Shown here: positions 43,001 through 51,743 of the stretch, piece by piece
Layout of the letters: the number at the start of each line of letters is the position of its first letter
Numbering within the stretch: position 1 is the stretch's first letter
From: Maricaulis alexandrii
GTDB taxonomy: Bacteria; Pseudomonadota; Alphaproteobacteria; Caulobacterales; Maricaulaceae
Direction of reading: 5' to 3'
Length of the DNA stretch: 64,000 nucleotides
NCBI RefSeq assembly: GCF_005871165.1
Contig: NZ_SWKP01000003.1
Span: forward strand, 1 to 64,000
Position numbers and translations under genes: made by a program
Notes under the pieces: model-generated
The model's database searches: none
What the model was told of the DNA's origin: nothing
The model's input: the letters and a program-made list of their open reading frames with translations, nothing else

Positions 43001-43236
43001 CCCTGATGACCGCCACGGTCATGCCGGCCCGTCATCTCGGTTTCGACCAGGATCTCGGCTCGCTGGAAGCTGGCAAGCTGGCTGACCTGGTGATCATGCG
43101 GGAGAACCCGCTCGATGACATCGGAAACACTGACGAGATCGAGTACGTCATGCTCAATGGCCGTCTCTACGAGGCGGACGGCATGCAGGAAGTCGTCACG
43201 GGTGAGGGCGGCCGCGCTCCCTATTTCTGGGAATAG
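40018..43236 (+). CDS. exported beta-propeller/amidohydrolase fusion
   Basis: 1072 residues from the ATG at 40018 (GGGGGAGAAAC upstream) with a Sec signal peptide of about 22 residues. Residues 45-650 form WD40-like PD40 (TolB-type) blades with repeated SPDG signatures (DVSPDGQTIAF, RFSPDGSQIAF, TWSPDGRTIAF, RFSPDGDMIVF). Residues 670-1072 form an imidazolonepropionase-like amidohydrolase: GFIDAHAHGPQG (HxH), HSIKNYN (bridging Lys), NTSIEHNLP and a late VSIGAHGQQEG. It is a periplasmic metallo-hydrolase, probably acting on peptides or amides. Its ligand set looks complete. A terminator follows. Confidence 0.9.
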   Translation: MTRFFATLAASTILASAPGWALQDEADAAAESDSSTTEWDVANPPLPTRAIPINVTEGTWMSLDVSPDGQTIAFDMLGDIYTMPITGGTATNISSGLPWEIQPRFSPDGSQIAFTSDRGGGDNIWIMNTDGSNARQVTQESFRLLNNPTWHPSGRYIAARKHFTTTRSAGTGEIWLYHVLGGNGVQLVERPNENFQKELGEPIFSPDGRYVYYTQNVTPGNTFIYAQDSNTELFNIRRYDMETGEIDTVVEGAGGAVRPAPSPDGRYMAFIRRDRIQSGLWIKDLQSGEERRLVEEVDQDMQETWGVTGVYPNMDWLPDSSAIVYWADGGIQSVDLASGDVTNIPFEVNDTRDVIDPPRPQVEVAPDEFSTRMPRFATASPDGSRIVFESLGVLWVADAEGSDARRLTRAEAGERREITPTWSPDGRTIAFVAWDDEELGSIRTISARGGRERTITSEPGHYANPRFSPDGDMIVFEKGSGGYLTAPEWSETTGIFRVDADGGEMVQVTDGGSLPHFAASNDRIYFTRGGNGASLVSVDLNGHEERTHVTGDLVTEYQMAPDGAHVAFRQNYDVFVMPVLPGPQSVAGGAGGSALPTVEVSGNGATYFHWNQSGDTLHWSMGPEFFTATVADFRPDPTGENDYSPPEHGVSISISATADRPTGLTAITGARIITMADDEGGVIENGTILINGNRIEAVGTDIEIPEGTRTVDASGMTITPGFIDAHAHGPQGTGDLVPEQNWSVLAHLALGVTTIHDPSSRASHIFTAGEYQRAGLLLAPRIYSTGEIVYGARAASVYAEINSYEDAQEHVFRLASQGAHSIKNYNQPRRNQRQQVVAASIEAGLEVVAEGGSNYHMDMAMVADGNTSIEHNLPTAMIYEDVLQMYSQTDVAYTPTLTVTYGGLAGDPYWRQAMNVWEHPILSQNVPPRILQAGSVRRTTAPEEDFVDDDNARTAHMLFERGVDVSIGAHGQQEGLAAHWEMWSFVRGGFSPLEALMTATVMPARHLGFDQDLGSLEAGKLADLVIMRENPLDDIGNTDEIEYVMLNGRLYEADGMQEVVTGEGGRAPYFWE

Positions 43237-43263
43237 CGTCTTTTGACCTTGTCTGATGGAAAC

Positions 43264-43295
43264 GCCCCGGGGCCTGAAGGTCCCGGGGCTTTTTC
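43264..43295 (+). terminator. intrinsic terminator after amidohydrolase gene
   Basis: GCCCCGGG (43264-43271) pairs perfectly with CCCGGGGC (43282-43289) around a 10-base loop, followed by T5CTT. It lies 28 bases past the stop of the amidohydrolase fusion. Confidence 0.85.
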
Positions 43296-43407
43296 TTGGC
43301 TGTGTGAAACGCTTTAAGCTTGGGTATTGTCACTGAACAACTTAAGATGGATTGCTTGAAAATGGGGCCCGGGCGTTTGATCCGGAGCGCCCGAACGGGA
43401 GGAAGTC

Positions 43408-45222
43408 ATGGCGCGTTACACGATTTTTGGAGCGGGGCCTGGCGGCCTCTATACCGCTTGGCGGCTGGCGAGCAGTGGCAAGCTGGCAGCCGGTGATGCG
43501 ATCGAACTGGTGGAGTGGGGACAATATAGTTTTGCGGCGGGCGATGGCGGAACGCGGCTTCCTGCGGGCCGGATTTGCACGCACCACTATCAGGGAGATG
43601 CGGGCAATTCCTATATCGAGATCGGCGGGATGCGCTATCTGGAATGGTCCGAGAGCAATCCGGGCGAAGGGCATCAGCTGGTCACCAAGACGATTGCGGC
43701 CCTGGGACTGGACGCGGATGTGGTGCCCTTCCTGACCACAGACAACCCCGCTTTTTATCTTCGTGGCGTCAACTTCTATCAAGAGGATCTGGGCGTGGAC
43801 GGTTTCGTCGCGCCCTACAATACGCCGGGCAATAATGCGCAGCCGGCCGATGTACTGTTCGGGAATATCTCGGCGCTGATGACCTCTGGCGCCAATCCGC
43901 AAACCCGGGCGGAGCAATGCCAGTTCTATTCATCCGGCGTACTGCCGGATACCACCAATTCCTTCGTGTTCGGGGCGGGGGATACGGTCTCGAATATCGG
44001 CTATTGGAACTTCTTCTACGATCAGGCCGGGAATGAGGGGTATGCTTACGCCGCCGATGCCGGTGGCTATTCCTCCAATGTGATCAACTGGAATGCCGCC
44101 GATGCGGCCATTTACAACGGGGAGTTCGCGCCCGGCGGCGCCTTCAAGACCCTCAAGACCGGCTATTCCAGCCTGTTCTCGGCATTGTTCAGCGCGGCCC
44201 AGTCCGCGGCGTCCGCAGCAGGGATCGGCTTCACCCTGACGCAAGGACGACGCCTGCATTCCATCTGGCTGGAGAATGATGTGCCGACCTATTGCACGGC
44301 ACCCGCCAGTGATCCGGACCATGCGGATGGACCGGCCCAGTCGACCGACCATGCCTTTCTCGCCATGCCGCCTAAAAGCGTGGAGCTGGTGGCGCGCGCC
44401 ACACGCTATGCCGACATGACCGGCAAGCTCGACTTCCTGAACGCGCAGGCCGTGCAGAACAATCTCCAGGCCGTGATCGAACAGCCTTCCTACAAGGTGG
44501 CCATGTTCTTCGACACGCCCTGGTGGGAGACGGCCAAATACCCGCCCAAACTGGTGAGCTCGCAAGGCGACAGCAATGTGTTCGGACCGACCATCACCGA
44601 TATCCCGCTACGCCAGATCTACTACTTCGGGAATAATGCGCCATCGGGTGACGGCACGCCTGTCTATGGCCTGCTGGCCTCCTATGACGACATGCGGTTT
44701 GATGGGTTCTGGCGTGGTATGGAATTGCCACTCGACCAGCGCCGCACCCTGCCGGTCAGTGAGGACCTGCAGGCGCTGCAGGGCGGTCGCAAGGCACCGG
44801 AGGCGATGGAACGCATGCTCCTGCTGCAGCTGGCCAAGGTGCATTTCAATGATCCGGACGCCGCCTGGCAAATCCCGCAGCCGCTGGAAACCGTCTTCAT
44901 GGATTGGGGCTTGAACCCGTTTGGCGCGGGGTATCATGCTTGGGCAGCCGAATATGACATCTGCGCGGTGATGAATTCTGTCCGCGCGCCGGCATTGCTG
45001 GCCGGGGCGAGCTCTGGCCCGGTCTACCTGGTCGGTTCGGCCTTCTCCAATGACCAGGCCTGGGTTGAGGGGGCTTTCTGTACGGCGGAATCCGTTCTGG
45101 TCGACTATCTGGGACTGACCACAATTGCTGATACAGCCGCGTACCCGCTGATCTGTCCGTGTGGGGATGGCGGGTCGCCAAGCCCGGCTTCGAAGTCCGC
45201 CGAGCTGACTCCGGCGCAATAG
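43408..45222 (+). CDS. L-amino-acid-oxidase-like FAD flavoprotein
   Basis: 604 residues with GGGAGGAAG before the ATG. The FAD-binding Rossmann motif GAGPGG is at 8-13, followed by LYTAWRLA. The GG-type motif IEIGGMRYLEWSE is near residue 72, the signature of the flavin amine/L-amino-acid oxidase family. ATRYADMTGKLDFLNA is mid-protein and the FAD-contacting end is VYLVGSAFSNDQAWVEGAFCTAESVL. No signal peptide is visible. It is close in shape to the aplysianin/achacin-like LAAO group known from marine bacteria, but the substrate and hydrogen-peroxide production are inferred. A C-terminal CPCGDGG is unusual. Confidence 0.78.
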   Translation: MARYTIFGAGPGGLYTAWRLASSGKLAAGDAIELVEWGQYSFAAGDGGTRLPAGRICTHHYQGDAGNSYIEIGGMRYLEWSESNPGEGHQLVTKTIAALGLDADVVPFLTTDNPAFYLRGVNFYQEDLGVDGFVAPYNTPGNNAQPADVLFGNISALMTSGANPQTRAEQCQFYSSGVLPDTTNSFVFGAGDTVSNIGYWNFFYDQAGNEGYAYAADAGGYSSNVINWNAADAAIYNGEFAPGGAFKTLKTGYSSLFSALFSAAQSAASAAGIGFTLTQGRRLHSIWLENDVPTYCTAPASDPDHADGPAQSTDHAFLAMPPKSVELVARATRYADMTGKLDFLNAQAVQNNLQAVIEQPSYKVAMFFDTPWWETAKYPPKLVSSQGDSNVFGPTITDIPLRQIYYFGNNAPSGDGTPVYGLLASYDDMRFDGFWRGMELPLDQRRTLPVSEDLQALQGGRKAPEAMERMLLLQLAKVHFNDPDAAWQIPQPLETVFMDWGLNPFGAGYHAWAAEYDICAVMNSVRAPALLAGASSGPVYLVGSAFSNDQAWVEGAFCTAESVLVDYLGLTTIADTAAYPLICPCGDGGSPSPASKSAELTPAQ

Positions 45223-45233
45223 CCCAAATGAAA

Positions 45234-45262
45234 GAAGGGCGCCCGGGGGAGGGGCGCCCTTC
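45234..45262. terminator. stem-loop after the flavoprotein gene
   Basis: GAAGGGCGCC (45234-45243) pairs perfectly with GGCGCCCTTC (45253-45262). No T run follows, so it is either a weak terminator or a 3' mRNA stabiliser. The stem starts 11 bases after the stop. Confidence 0.55.
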
Positions 45263-45394
45263 ACTCATTCGGGGGGATCGAATGCCGGCTGAAGACGGCC
45301 GGATTTCATGGGGTCTCCGGAGCGCGAGGGGGATCAAAGCTCCGGTGTCTTCATAATCCCTGTGTGTCATCCTCACCCCGAAATTGCACTGAAT

Positions 45395-45432
45395 AAAAAA
45401 AGCCCCGGGTTTTCCACCCGGGGCTTTTCTTT
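45395..45432. terminator. bidirectional intrinsic terminator for the TonB receptor
   Basis: A7, then AGCCCCGGGT (45401-45410) pairing perfectly with ACCCGGGGCT (45416-45425) around TTTCC, then TTTTCTTTC. It is 21 bases beyond the TonB receptor stop on the minus strand and also faces the flavoprotein gene. Confidence 0.85.
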
Positions 45433-45453
45433 CATTAACCTTTTTTCCGACCG

Positions 45454-47670
45454 TCAGTTCAGCGTGGAGCGGAAGGACAGGCCGATAATGCGCGGCTCGT
45501 TGACGAAGCCGGTATTGTTGTTGAAGTCGATCCCGCCGACGAGGTTTTCCTCATCCGTGATATTGCGCACGAACAGGGCCGCCTCGTAATCGCGACCGGC
45601 CTCGCTGGTGCCCGCATAGCCCAGACGCAGACCGCCTTCGAAATTGCCGTCGGAATAGAATTCCTCGGACTCATAGAGGAAGAGGTTGGTGTGGCCCTGG
45701 TAGAACCAGTCGGTATAGGCGAACCATTCGCCATTTTCTCCGGCCGGGATGGAATAGCGGGCGGTGAAGGACAGGATCATGTCCGGTGCCTGCGGGAAGG
45801 GATTGCCGTCGACTTCGTGGAAGCCGTCATTGTCCGCATCCGGGTCCAACACGGTGCACTGGGCGCAGACACCGACTTCGAGCAGGTTGTCCTGGAGTTC
45901 GGTCTCGTTCCAGGAGAAGCCGGCTGTCACGAAGAGATTGTCGGTGACGACGAATTCACTGTCGATCTCGATACCATAGCCGACACCGCGATCCGCATTG
46001 ACCAGCTGGACCAGATTTCCGCCGCCGCCGACGGCGGACAGCTGCAGATCGTCGACCTGGTAGTAGAAGGCAGTCGCGTTGAAACGGGCCCGGCCATCGA
46101 AGGGCTCAGACTTGTAGCCGATCTCGTAGGAGATCGAGGTTTCGCTGTCGGCCACGGACGGCGGATTGAAGAAGGCCACGTCACGCGCCTGGATCGACGG
46201 GCCGCGGAAACCGCGGGCAATCCGGGCGAAGACGGCCTGGCGGTCATCCAGATCGTAATAGGCCGAGAGGTCCCAGCTGACCTGCTCGTCTTCCACCGAC
46301 ACCGGCTGGACCGGGAAGTTGGTGACGATGCCCGTCATGAACTTCTCGTCATTGGTGAAGCGGACGCCGCCGGACACTTCCAGGCGGTCGGTCAGCTGGT
46401 GGCTGGCCTGGGCGAAGACGGACCAGAGCTGGTTCTTGTGACGCACCGTGGTGGACGGCGGAAAGCCGCCATTCGGGCCGACCGTGGTGATGTTGAACTG
46501 GCTGTCGAAATAATAGGCCCCGACCTGCCAGGTCGTCGGCTGGTCGTCCGCCGAAGCGAGGCGGATTTCCTGCGTGAACTGGTCCAGCTCATCGATCCCG
46601 TCCTGGGTTTCCGACGGGAAGGGGATGAAGCCGGGACCGGTGACCAGATTGCCGCCATCGATATCGCCCAGGGAGTAGCCCTCGGCGGTTTCCACGGCAG
46701 TGATCGAGGTCAGGGTCAGACCATCCATGTAGTAATTGACCGTCGCGCTCGAACCCCAGCTGTCATAGGCCTGCGGGTTGTTGAAGGCGCTGTCGAACCA
46801 GACCGTGTCGCGGTCGAAATTGCCGTTCAGATCATTATTGCCCGGGCCGACGATATTGGCGCGGAAGACGGCGGACGTGCCGCGCAGCGAACGGCCGTGA
46901 ATGTTGAACAAGGCGTCCAGGTTTTCGGTCGGCGTGAACAGGAGCTGGGCGCGGGTCGCCCATTCGCGGTGGCTGCCCATGACATTGTCTTCACCTGTGA
47001 AGCCATTGTCGATCCAGTCTTCCCGGTTCTGCGTCATCAGGGAGAGACGGCCGGACAGCACGTCGTCCAGGATGGCACCGCCGAAGGCGGCCTCGGCATT
47101 GATCGTGCCCAGCGTGCCGACGGCGATCTGGGCGTAGCCGTCCAGCTCTTCGGTCGGGCGGTTGGACGTGAAGGAGATCGTGCCGGCGGTCGTGTTGCGG
47201 CCGAACAGCGTGCCTTGCGGGCCGCGAGCGACTTCAGCCTGGGCGATGTCGAACAACGGGAAGGATTTCAGGATGACGTTTTCCATCACCACACCATCCA
47301 TGATCACCGAGACCGGCTGCGAGGCGGCCAGGTCGAAATCGGTATTGCCCAGACCCCGGATGTAAAAGCGCGGCGCGACGCGGCCATTGGAGCTTTCCGC
47401 GTAGAGGCTCGGCACGCGGGCGGCCAGGGAGAGGATGTCCGCACCACCTTCGGTGAAGGGGGCGAGCTCGGCGCCAGAAGACGCGGTCACGGAATTGGCA
47501 ATGTCCTGGATGTTTTCTTCACGGCGGGTCGTCGTGACGATGATGGTTTCGACCGTCGAAGGCGCGGTTTCATCCTGGGCGAGAGCCACGGGCGTCGCAG
47601 CAAGCGACAGGGCCAGGGCGCTGACGCCGGAGCGGATCAGGGCCGTGCGGGAGAGGGGGGAGCGGGTCAT
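45454..47670 (-). CDS. TonB-dependent outer-membrane receptor
   Basis: 738 residues with a Sec signal peptide (ALSLAATPVALAQ). The plug domain begins after VETIIVTTTRREENIQDIANSV, the TonB-box region, and includes RFYIRGLGNTDFDLAASQPVSV, where the ARGPQGTLFGRNTTAGTI plug motif is diagnostic. The 22-strand barrel follows, ending in GLSFRSTLN with the expected terminal aromatic pattern. Proteins with this IQDI-type plug are abundant in Caulobacterales and take up siderophores, vitamins or oligosaccharides. The ligand is unknown. It has AAAGGGACC before the ATG and stands alone. Confidence 0.92.
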   Translation of the reverse strand: MTRSPLSRTALIRSGVSALALSLAATPVALAQDETAPSTVETIIVTTTRREENIQDIANSVTASSGAELAPFTEGGADILSLAARVPSLYAESSNGRVAPRFYIRGLGNTDFDLAASQPVSVIMDGVVMENVILKSFPLFDIAQAEVARGPQGTLFGRNTTAGTISFTSNRPTEELDGYAQIAVGTLGTINAEAAFGGAILDDVLSGRLSLMTQNREDWIDNGFTGEDNVMGSHREWATRAQLLFTPTENLDALFNIHGRSLRGTSAVFRANIVGPGNNDLNGNFDRDTVWFDSAFNNPQAYDSWGSSATVNYYMDGLTLTSITAVETAEGYSLGDIDGGNLVTGPGFIPFPSETQDGIDELDQFTQEIRLASADDQPTTWQVGAYYFDSQFNITTVGPNGGFPPSTTVRHKNQLWSVFAQASHQLTDRLEVSGGVRFTNDEKFMTGIVTNFPVQPVSVEDEQVSWDLSAYYDLDDRQAVFARIARGFRGPSIQARDVAFFNPPSVADSETSISYEIGYKSEPFDGRARFNATAFYYQVDDLQLSAVGGGGNLVQLVNADRGVGYGIEIDSEFVVTDNLFVTAGFSWNETELQDNLLEVGVCAQCTVLDPDADNDGFHEVDGNPFPQAPDMILSFTARYSIPAGENGEWFAYTDWFYQGHTNLFLYESEEFYSDGNFEGGLRLGYAGTSEAGRDYEAALFVRNITDEENLVGGIDFNNNTGFVNEPRIIGLSFRSTLN

Positions 47671-47848
47671 GGAGGTCCCTTTCGGGGATCAGTCAAAGGT
47701 GCGCCGTTTCAGTTCGGGAAGAGCTGGATCGCGGCGACACGGTGAGAGATTTTGCTCCGTTACCGGATATTGCCGTTTCATGACAGCACGAGAATGGGCA
47801 CCGGGTGCGAAATCGGTCGCAGTGTTGCAGCGCAGCAACCGCACGCTA

Positions 47849-48481
47849 TCAGGTCTGAACGGGGGGATCCTGCCACAGGGCCTGCTTTTTCATGATCGTG
47901 CGGAAACGGTCCGAGCCGAGATGGTCGTCGAGCCAGGCCTGCAAGGCCGGCAGGGGCAGGGCGTCGAAGCGCGACCGGTCCGCATTGGCAAACTGCCGGA
48001 TGAAAGGGAAGAGGGCGATGTCGGGCAGGCGGGGCGCCGGACCGGTCAGTTGCGCATGCCGCTCCAGACGGGCCTCCAACTCGCCCAGAAGGGCCACAGC
48101 CGCACTGAAGTGATGCTCCGGATCGGCATCCTCATAGCGGGTCGAATACTTGTATCGGTCCAGATGATGCTTGAACGGTCCATCACACAGGTGGAGCAGA
48201 GCGTTGGCCTCTTCCGGATCCCCATCCAGCCAGTGCTCCGGATCATGCTCGCCGAGCGCCCAGTGCATGATATCCAGGCTCTCCTCCAGCACGCTTCCAT
48301 CCGTGCGGATCAGGACCGGCACGGTCCCTTTCGGCGAGGCGGCGAGCATGGAGGCCGGCTTGTCGCGCAGCAGGATGTCCCGATGCTCGAAATCCAACCC
48401 GCTGGCATGCAGGGCCAGCCGGGCCCGCATGGCGTAGGGGCAGCGGCGGAAGGAATAGAGAATGGGCCGGTCCGGCCTCAT
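47849..48481 (-). CDS. glutathione S-transferase family protein
   Basis: 210 residues. The thioredoxin-like N-terminal domain has [22 protein letters not shown] (CPYA active-site motif near residue 14), [12 protein letters not shown] with the cis-Pro, and [12 protein letters not shown] as the glutathione-binding E-S pair. The helical C-terminal domain carries [14 protein letters not shown] (N-cap box with D). The active Cys suggests an omega/GrxB-like type that reduces disulfides or dehydroascorbate rather than conjugating. Its ATG overlaps the trhO stop by 4 bases, so the two are one unit. Confidence 0.9.
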   Translation of the reverse strand: MRPDRPILYSFRRCPYAMRARLALHASGLDFEHRDILLRDKPASMLAASPKGTVPVLIRTDGSVLEESLDIMHWALGEHDPEHWLDGDPEEANALLHLCDGPFKHHLDRYKYSTRYEDADPEHHFSAAVALLGELEARLERHAQLTGPAPRLPDIALFPFIRQFANADRSRFDALPLPALQAWLDDHLGSDRFRTIMKKQALWQDPPVQT

Positions 48482-49401
48482 TCCGGCGTGACCTTTCGGC
48501 CGACATGGCGTTCACCGCGGGATCGCGCCAGGGTCTCCTGGCGGTGCCGTTCTGCATAGCCCTGTCGTTGCGCGGCGTCGCGATCGTCATGGCAATAGGG
48601 GCAGGTTTCGCCCTCGACATAAAGCGGTGAGGCCCGGTCCTGAACGCTCAGCGGTTCGCGGCAGGCATGGCAGAGCGTGTGATCGCCCTCCACCAGGCCA
48701 TGGCCGACCGAAACGCGGCGGTCGAAGACAAAACACTCGCCTTCCCACAGACTGTCCTCGGCGGGCACGGTTTCCAGATATTTCAGAATGCCGCCCTTGA
48801 GGTGGAAGACATCCTCGATGCCTTCTTCCTTCACGAAGGCGGTCGCCTTCTCGCAACGGATGCCGCCGGTGCAATACATGGCGATCCGGGCATTGGGACG
48901 GGTTTCGCGAAAACGGCGGAACCAGTCGGGGAATTCGCGGAAGGTGGTGGTCTGGGGGTCTACAGCGCCGGCGAACTGTCCGATCCGCACTTCATAATCA
49001 TTGCGCGTGTCGATCGTGACGACGTCGGGCGCCGAGATCAGGTCATTCCAGTCTTCCGGTTCCACATAGGTACCGACCGTCTGATTGGGATCGATACCGG
49101 GCACGCCCATGGTGACGATCTCGCGCTTCAGCCGCACTTTCAGGCGCAGGAAGGGCTGATCCGTCGCGCGGCTTTCCTTGTGTTCCAGATCCGCGCACCC
49201 CGGCAGGGTTCGCAGGAAGGCCAGGACCGCGCGCAGTCCGGCTTCAGGGCCGGCGATCGTGCCATTGATGCCTTCCGGGGCCAGAAGGAGCGTGCCCGCG
49301 ACATCATGAGACGCGCAGACCTCGTGGATGCGCGCCTGCAAGCCGGCATCGGCGGTCAGGGGCGTGAACTTGTAGAGGGCGGCAATGAGATAGTCGGACA
49401 T
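48478..49401 (-). CDS. trhO: tRNA uridine(34) hydroxylase TrhO
   Basis: 307 residues from the ATG at 49401. The N-terminal ferredoxin-like UPF0176 domain has ALYKFTPL and [17 protein letters not shown] rhodanese domain follows with [17 protein letters not shown] and the active-site loop [15 protein letters not shown] (Cys near residue 181). A C-terminal cysteine cluster has HACREPL and CPYCHDDR. TrhO (YceA) hydroxylates U34 in tRNA using O2. The length is slightly below the E. coli protein. It is followed by the GST gene with an ATGA overlap. Confidence 0.93.
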   Translation of the reverse strand: MSDYLIAALYKFTPLTADAGLQARIHEVCASHDVAGTLLLAPEGINGTIAGPEAGLRAVLAFLRTLPGCADLEHKESRATDQPFLRLKVRLKREIVTMGVPGIDPNQTVGTYVEPEDWNDLISAPDVVTIDTRNDYEVRIGQFAGAVDPQTTTFREFPDWFRRFRETRPNARIAMYCTGGIRCEKATAFVKEEGIEDVFHLKGGILKYLETVPAEDSLWEGECFVFDRRVSVGHGLVEGDHTLCHACREPLSVQDRASPLYVEGETCPYCHDDRDAAQRQGYAERHRQETLARSRGERHVGRKVTPE

Positions 49402-49466
49402 GTCAGGTACCCGTTTCGGAGCGCCTGTATAACGATCCCGAAGCGGCCCGTCATCGCTGTGTCTGT

Positions 49467-51143
49467 TCAACGATCGTTGGAGGCTCGGCGTTGCGGCTGT
49501 TCCAGCGTGTCCGCAGGCGGTTCAGGGATGAAAAGATAGAAGCGGCTGCCCTGACCCGGTTCCGACTCGAGCCATATCCGGCCCTGATGAAGGTCCGCGA
49601 CGCGGCGGCACAGGGCCAGCCCGATACCAGACCCTTCAATCTCGGCCTGGCCATGCAGGCGTTCGAAGACTTCAAAAATGCGGGTGAAATGGGTGGGGTC
49701 GATCCCGATGCCATTGTCTTCCACACAGAGGGTCGAGCCGCGCGCAGAGCGGTTGGCCGTGATGCGGACCAGAGGGGGCGCCTCACTGCGGTATTTCAGC
49801 CCATTGGACACGAGATTCTGCAGGGCGCGGGTGAGCAGGAACCGGTCTGCGATCACAGGCGCGTCGAAATCCCAGACCAATTGGCCGCCGCTCTCCTGTA
49901 ACGGGGCTTCGAGCAATTCCTCGATCTCGAGCGCCAACTCTTCGGCGGTGACGGGTTCCGGATTGATTTGCGCGGTGTCGGCCTGGGTATAGGTCAATAG
50001 GTCCTGCACCAAGCGTTGGGCGCGCTCGGCCCCGCGATTGATCCGGTTGAGCATGTCCTGGCTGTGATCGTCCATCTCGGCATGCCGGTTCATCAGGATG
50101 GAAGACATGCCCTGCATGGTCCGCAAGGGGGCTTGCAGGTCATGGGAGGCGTGGGCCGCGAAGCGGGCCAGGTCGAGATTCTTCGCTTCGATAATCGCCT
50201 TGCTGCGTTCGAGTTCGACCGTCTTGCGCCTGACCTCCATGCGGATGTCGACCGCACGGCGCGCATCTTTCAGGGAAAGCGCACCCAGTGTCATGGTGGC
50301 GAACAGGGAAAAGGCCAGGACCAGCCAGGGAAGGGGGCCGACGCGGAGGAGGAAGGACCGGCGCGGCACCAGGATCAGTTCCAGCCCCTCGAAGGCCCCC
50401 GGCGCGGACCATTGCAGGCGGAAGGGCGAGGCGTTGAGCAGGCTTGAAATGTCTGGCAGCTCACGCGCCTCCTCGCCCGCTGGACGGGTCAGGGCGATCG
50501 CGGGCTCATGACCCGGAATCGAGGCAATCACCCACAGGATCGGCGAATTGACCCGATCGGGCGGAAGCAGGCTTTCCACATGCGCGGCGATGAACACGCG
50601 TGCAGGCGTTGACGGCGAGCGATCGCGGACCAGCGCAAACCGAAGGCCGGACTGAGTGTCATCCGGGAGCGCGACAAGCCGGTTGTCGGTGTTGAGCCGG
50701 TCACCGGTCATGCTCGAATAGAGCGCCTGGGCTACGTCATCGGCCACATGATCGGGGTTGGTGGAATCGAGAACGGCGGACGGGATGTCGTAGGCGACAT
50801 ATCCGGGTTGCGGTCTGGTCTGCAGACCCGGACCCGCAAATACCGATTCGACATCGGGAAGGCTCAGGCCGGCGTCGAGGGCGCGCGTATACTCATCCAG
50901 TTGCACCGCCATGCGTTCCAGAGCCCCCGCGAATTCACGGCTCACCACATTCGCGGCTCTTCGAAACTCGCGTTCCTGCGCCCGGCTTTGATTGACCAGT
51001 GTGGCAAAGAACAGCGACAGGGACACGATCAGGCCAAACAGGATGATGGTCACCGGGGTCCGGTAAGCGTCCAGAAGTCCTGTGAGCGTTTCATATCGCT
51101 CGTCGGGCGTTAGCTTGGCGGTATCAGTGCGCGGACCGGTCAT
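49467..51143 (-). CDS. sensor histidine kinase paired with an ethylene-receptor-like protein
   Basis: 558 residues from the ATG at 51143. Helix 1 (about 30-51), an extracytoplasmic CHASE-like region (about 52-265) and helix 2 (about 268-291) come first. Then a HisKA domain with [10 protein letters not shown] (phospho-acceptor H334) and a HATPase domain with [10 protein letters not shown] (N box, N443), [17 protein letters not shown] and GSGIGLALC. The catalytic set is complete; there is no receiver domain. The HxxHDLQAPL box is typical of phytochrome/ethylene-receptor-type HWE-unrelated kinases. It begins 7 bases after the stop of the stand-alone sensor domain gene, so the two are co-transcribed. 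Confidence 0.9.
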   Translation of the reverse strand: MTGPRTDTAKLTPDERYETLTGLLDAYRTPVTIILFGLIVSLSLFFATLVNQSRAQEREFRRAANVVSREFAGALERMAVQLDEYTRALDAGLSLPDVESVFAGPGLQTRPQPGYVAYDIPSAVLDSTNPDHVADDVAQALYSSMTGDRLNTDNRLVALPDDTQSGLRFALVRDRSPSTPARVFIAAHVESLLPPDRVNSPILWVIASIPGHEPAIALTRPAGEEARELPDISSLLNASPFRLQWSAPGAFEGLELILVPRRSFLLRVGPLPWLVLAFSLFATMTLGALSLKDARRAVDIRMEVRRKTVELERSKAIIEAKNLDLARFAAHASHDLQAPLRTMQGMSSILMNRHAEMDDHSQDMLNRINRGAERAQRLVQDLLTYTQADTAQINPEPVTAEELALEIEELLEAPLQESGGQLVWDFDAPVIADRFLLTRALQNLVSNGLKYRSEAPPLVRITANRSARGSTLCVEDNGIGIDPTHFTRIFEVFERLHGQAEIEGSGIGLALCRRVADLHQGRIWLESEPGQGSRFYLFIPEPPADTLEQPQRRASNDR

Positions 51144-51150
51144 GGCGGGA

Positions 51151-51534
51151 TCAGTCCGGCTCGGGCTCGATACGGGTGAACCGATCAATCAGGACCGGCA
51201 GGAGGGGCAGCATCAGGACGGCTGTTGCAACCGAGGCCGCGGCGGTCATGAGTTTCAGGATGCCTTCCAGGTAATAGATAGGCACCCAGAGCACCACGAT
51301 GCTCATGATGTGATTGATGCCGCAGAACAGGATGAAAATCCCGAACATGATGAAGGCCCAGCGGAAGGGGATCGGTCGGTCCAGCCGTCGCAGGAAGACA
51401 ATAATGGTGATGGGAATGGAGAAGTAGGCCAGCGCGATCGCCAGGTCGGCGATGACATGCATGCCGACGAGCTCCGGACGCCAGAGGTAACACATGCCAT
51501 GTGGCATGAAGTTATTGATGTTGAAATAGTCCAT
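51151..51534 (-). CDS. stand-alone ethylene-receptor-like three-helix copper-binding domain
   Basis: 127 residues from the ATG at 51534. Three helices (about 26-49, 57-82, 86-114) match the N-terminal domain of plant ETR1 and cyanobacterial SynEtr1. The residues needed for Cu(I) and ethylene binding are all present with correct spacing: D30, Y37 and P41 in IADLAIALAYFSIP, and C71 and H75 in FCGINH. In ETR1 these are D25, Y32, P36, C65 and H69. FMPHGMCYLW at the N-terminus is typical of bacterial relatives. Unlike those, no output domain follows; the kinase is encoded next, 7 bases downstream. Ligand binding is inferred. Confidence 0.82.
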   Translation of the reverse strand: MDYFNINNFMPHGMCYLWRPELVGMHVIADLAIALAYFSIPITIIVFLRRLDRPIPFRWAFIMFGIFILFCGINHIMSIVVLWVPIYYLEGILKLMTAAASVATAVLMLPLLPVLIDRFTRIEPEPD

Positions 51535-51743
51535 TCCGTCCCAACCCTTCCCCAGCACCGGGTCGAGCCCGGAACAGGCATCTTGATCGGGGAGACTAGG
51601 ACATTTCCTGATCAGGGCATTGCGCATTCATATTATATGAATCAGGCCTGCCCGGACTTGCCCACCCCCAGCTTTGACACCGGGGGCAGGCTAGTCCGTG
51701 TGCTCGGGGCTCGGGTGTGAGCCTCGTCACACCCACCCCGGGA

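Noticed and set aside
40345-43035. 896-codon minus-strand open frame
   Set aside because: It is antisense to the amidohydrolase fusion with its intact SPDG blades and metal motifs; the protein is His/Arg/Gly rich without any domain.
45691-47745. 684-codon plus-strand open frame
   Set aside because: It is fully antisense to the TonB receptor, whose signal peptide, plug motif and barrel are clear; long antisense frames are common in GC-rich DNA.
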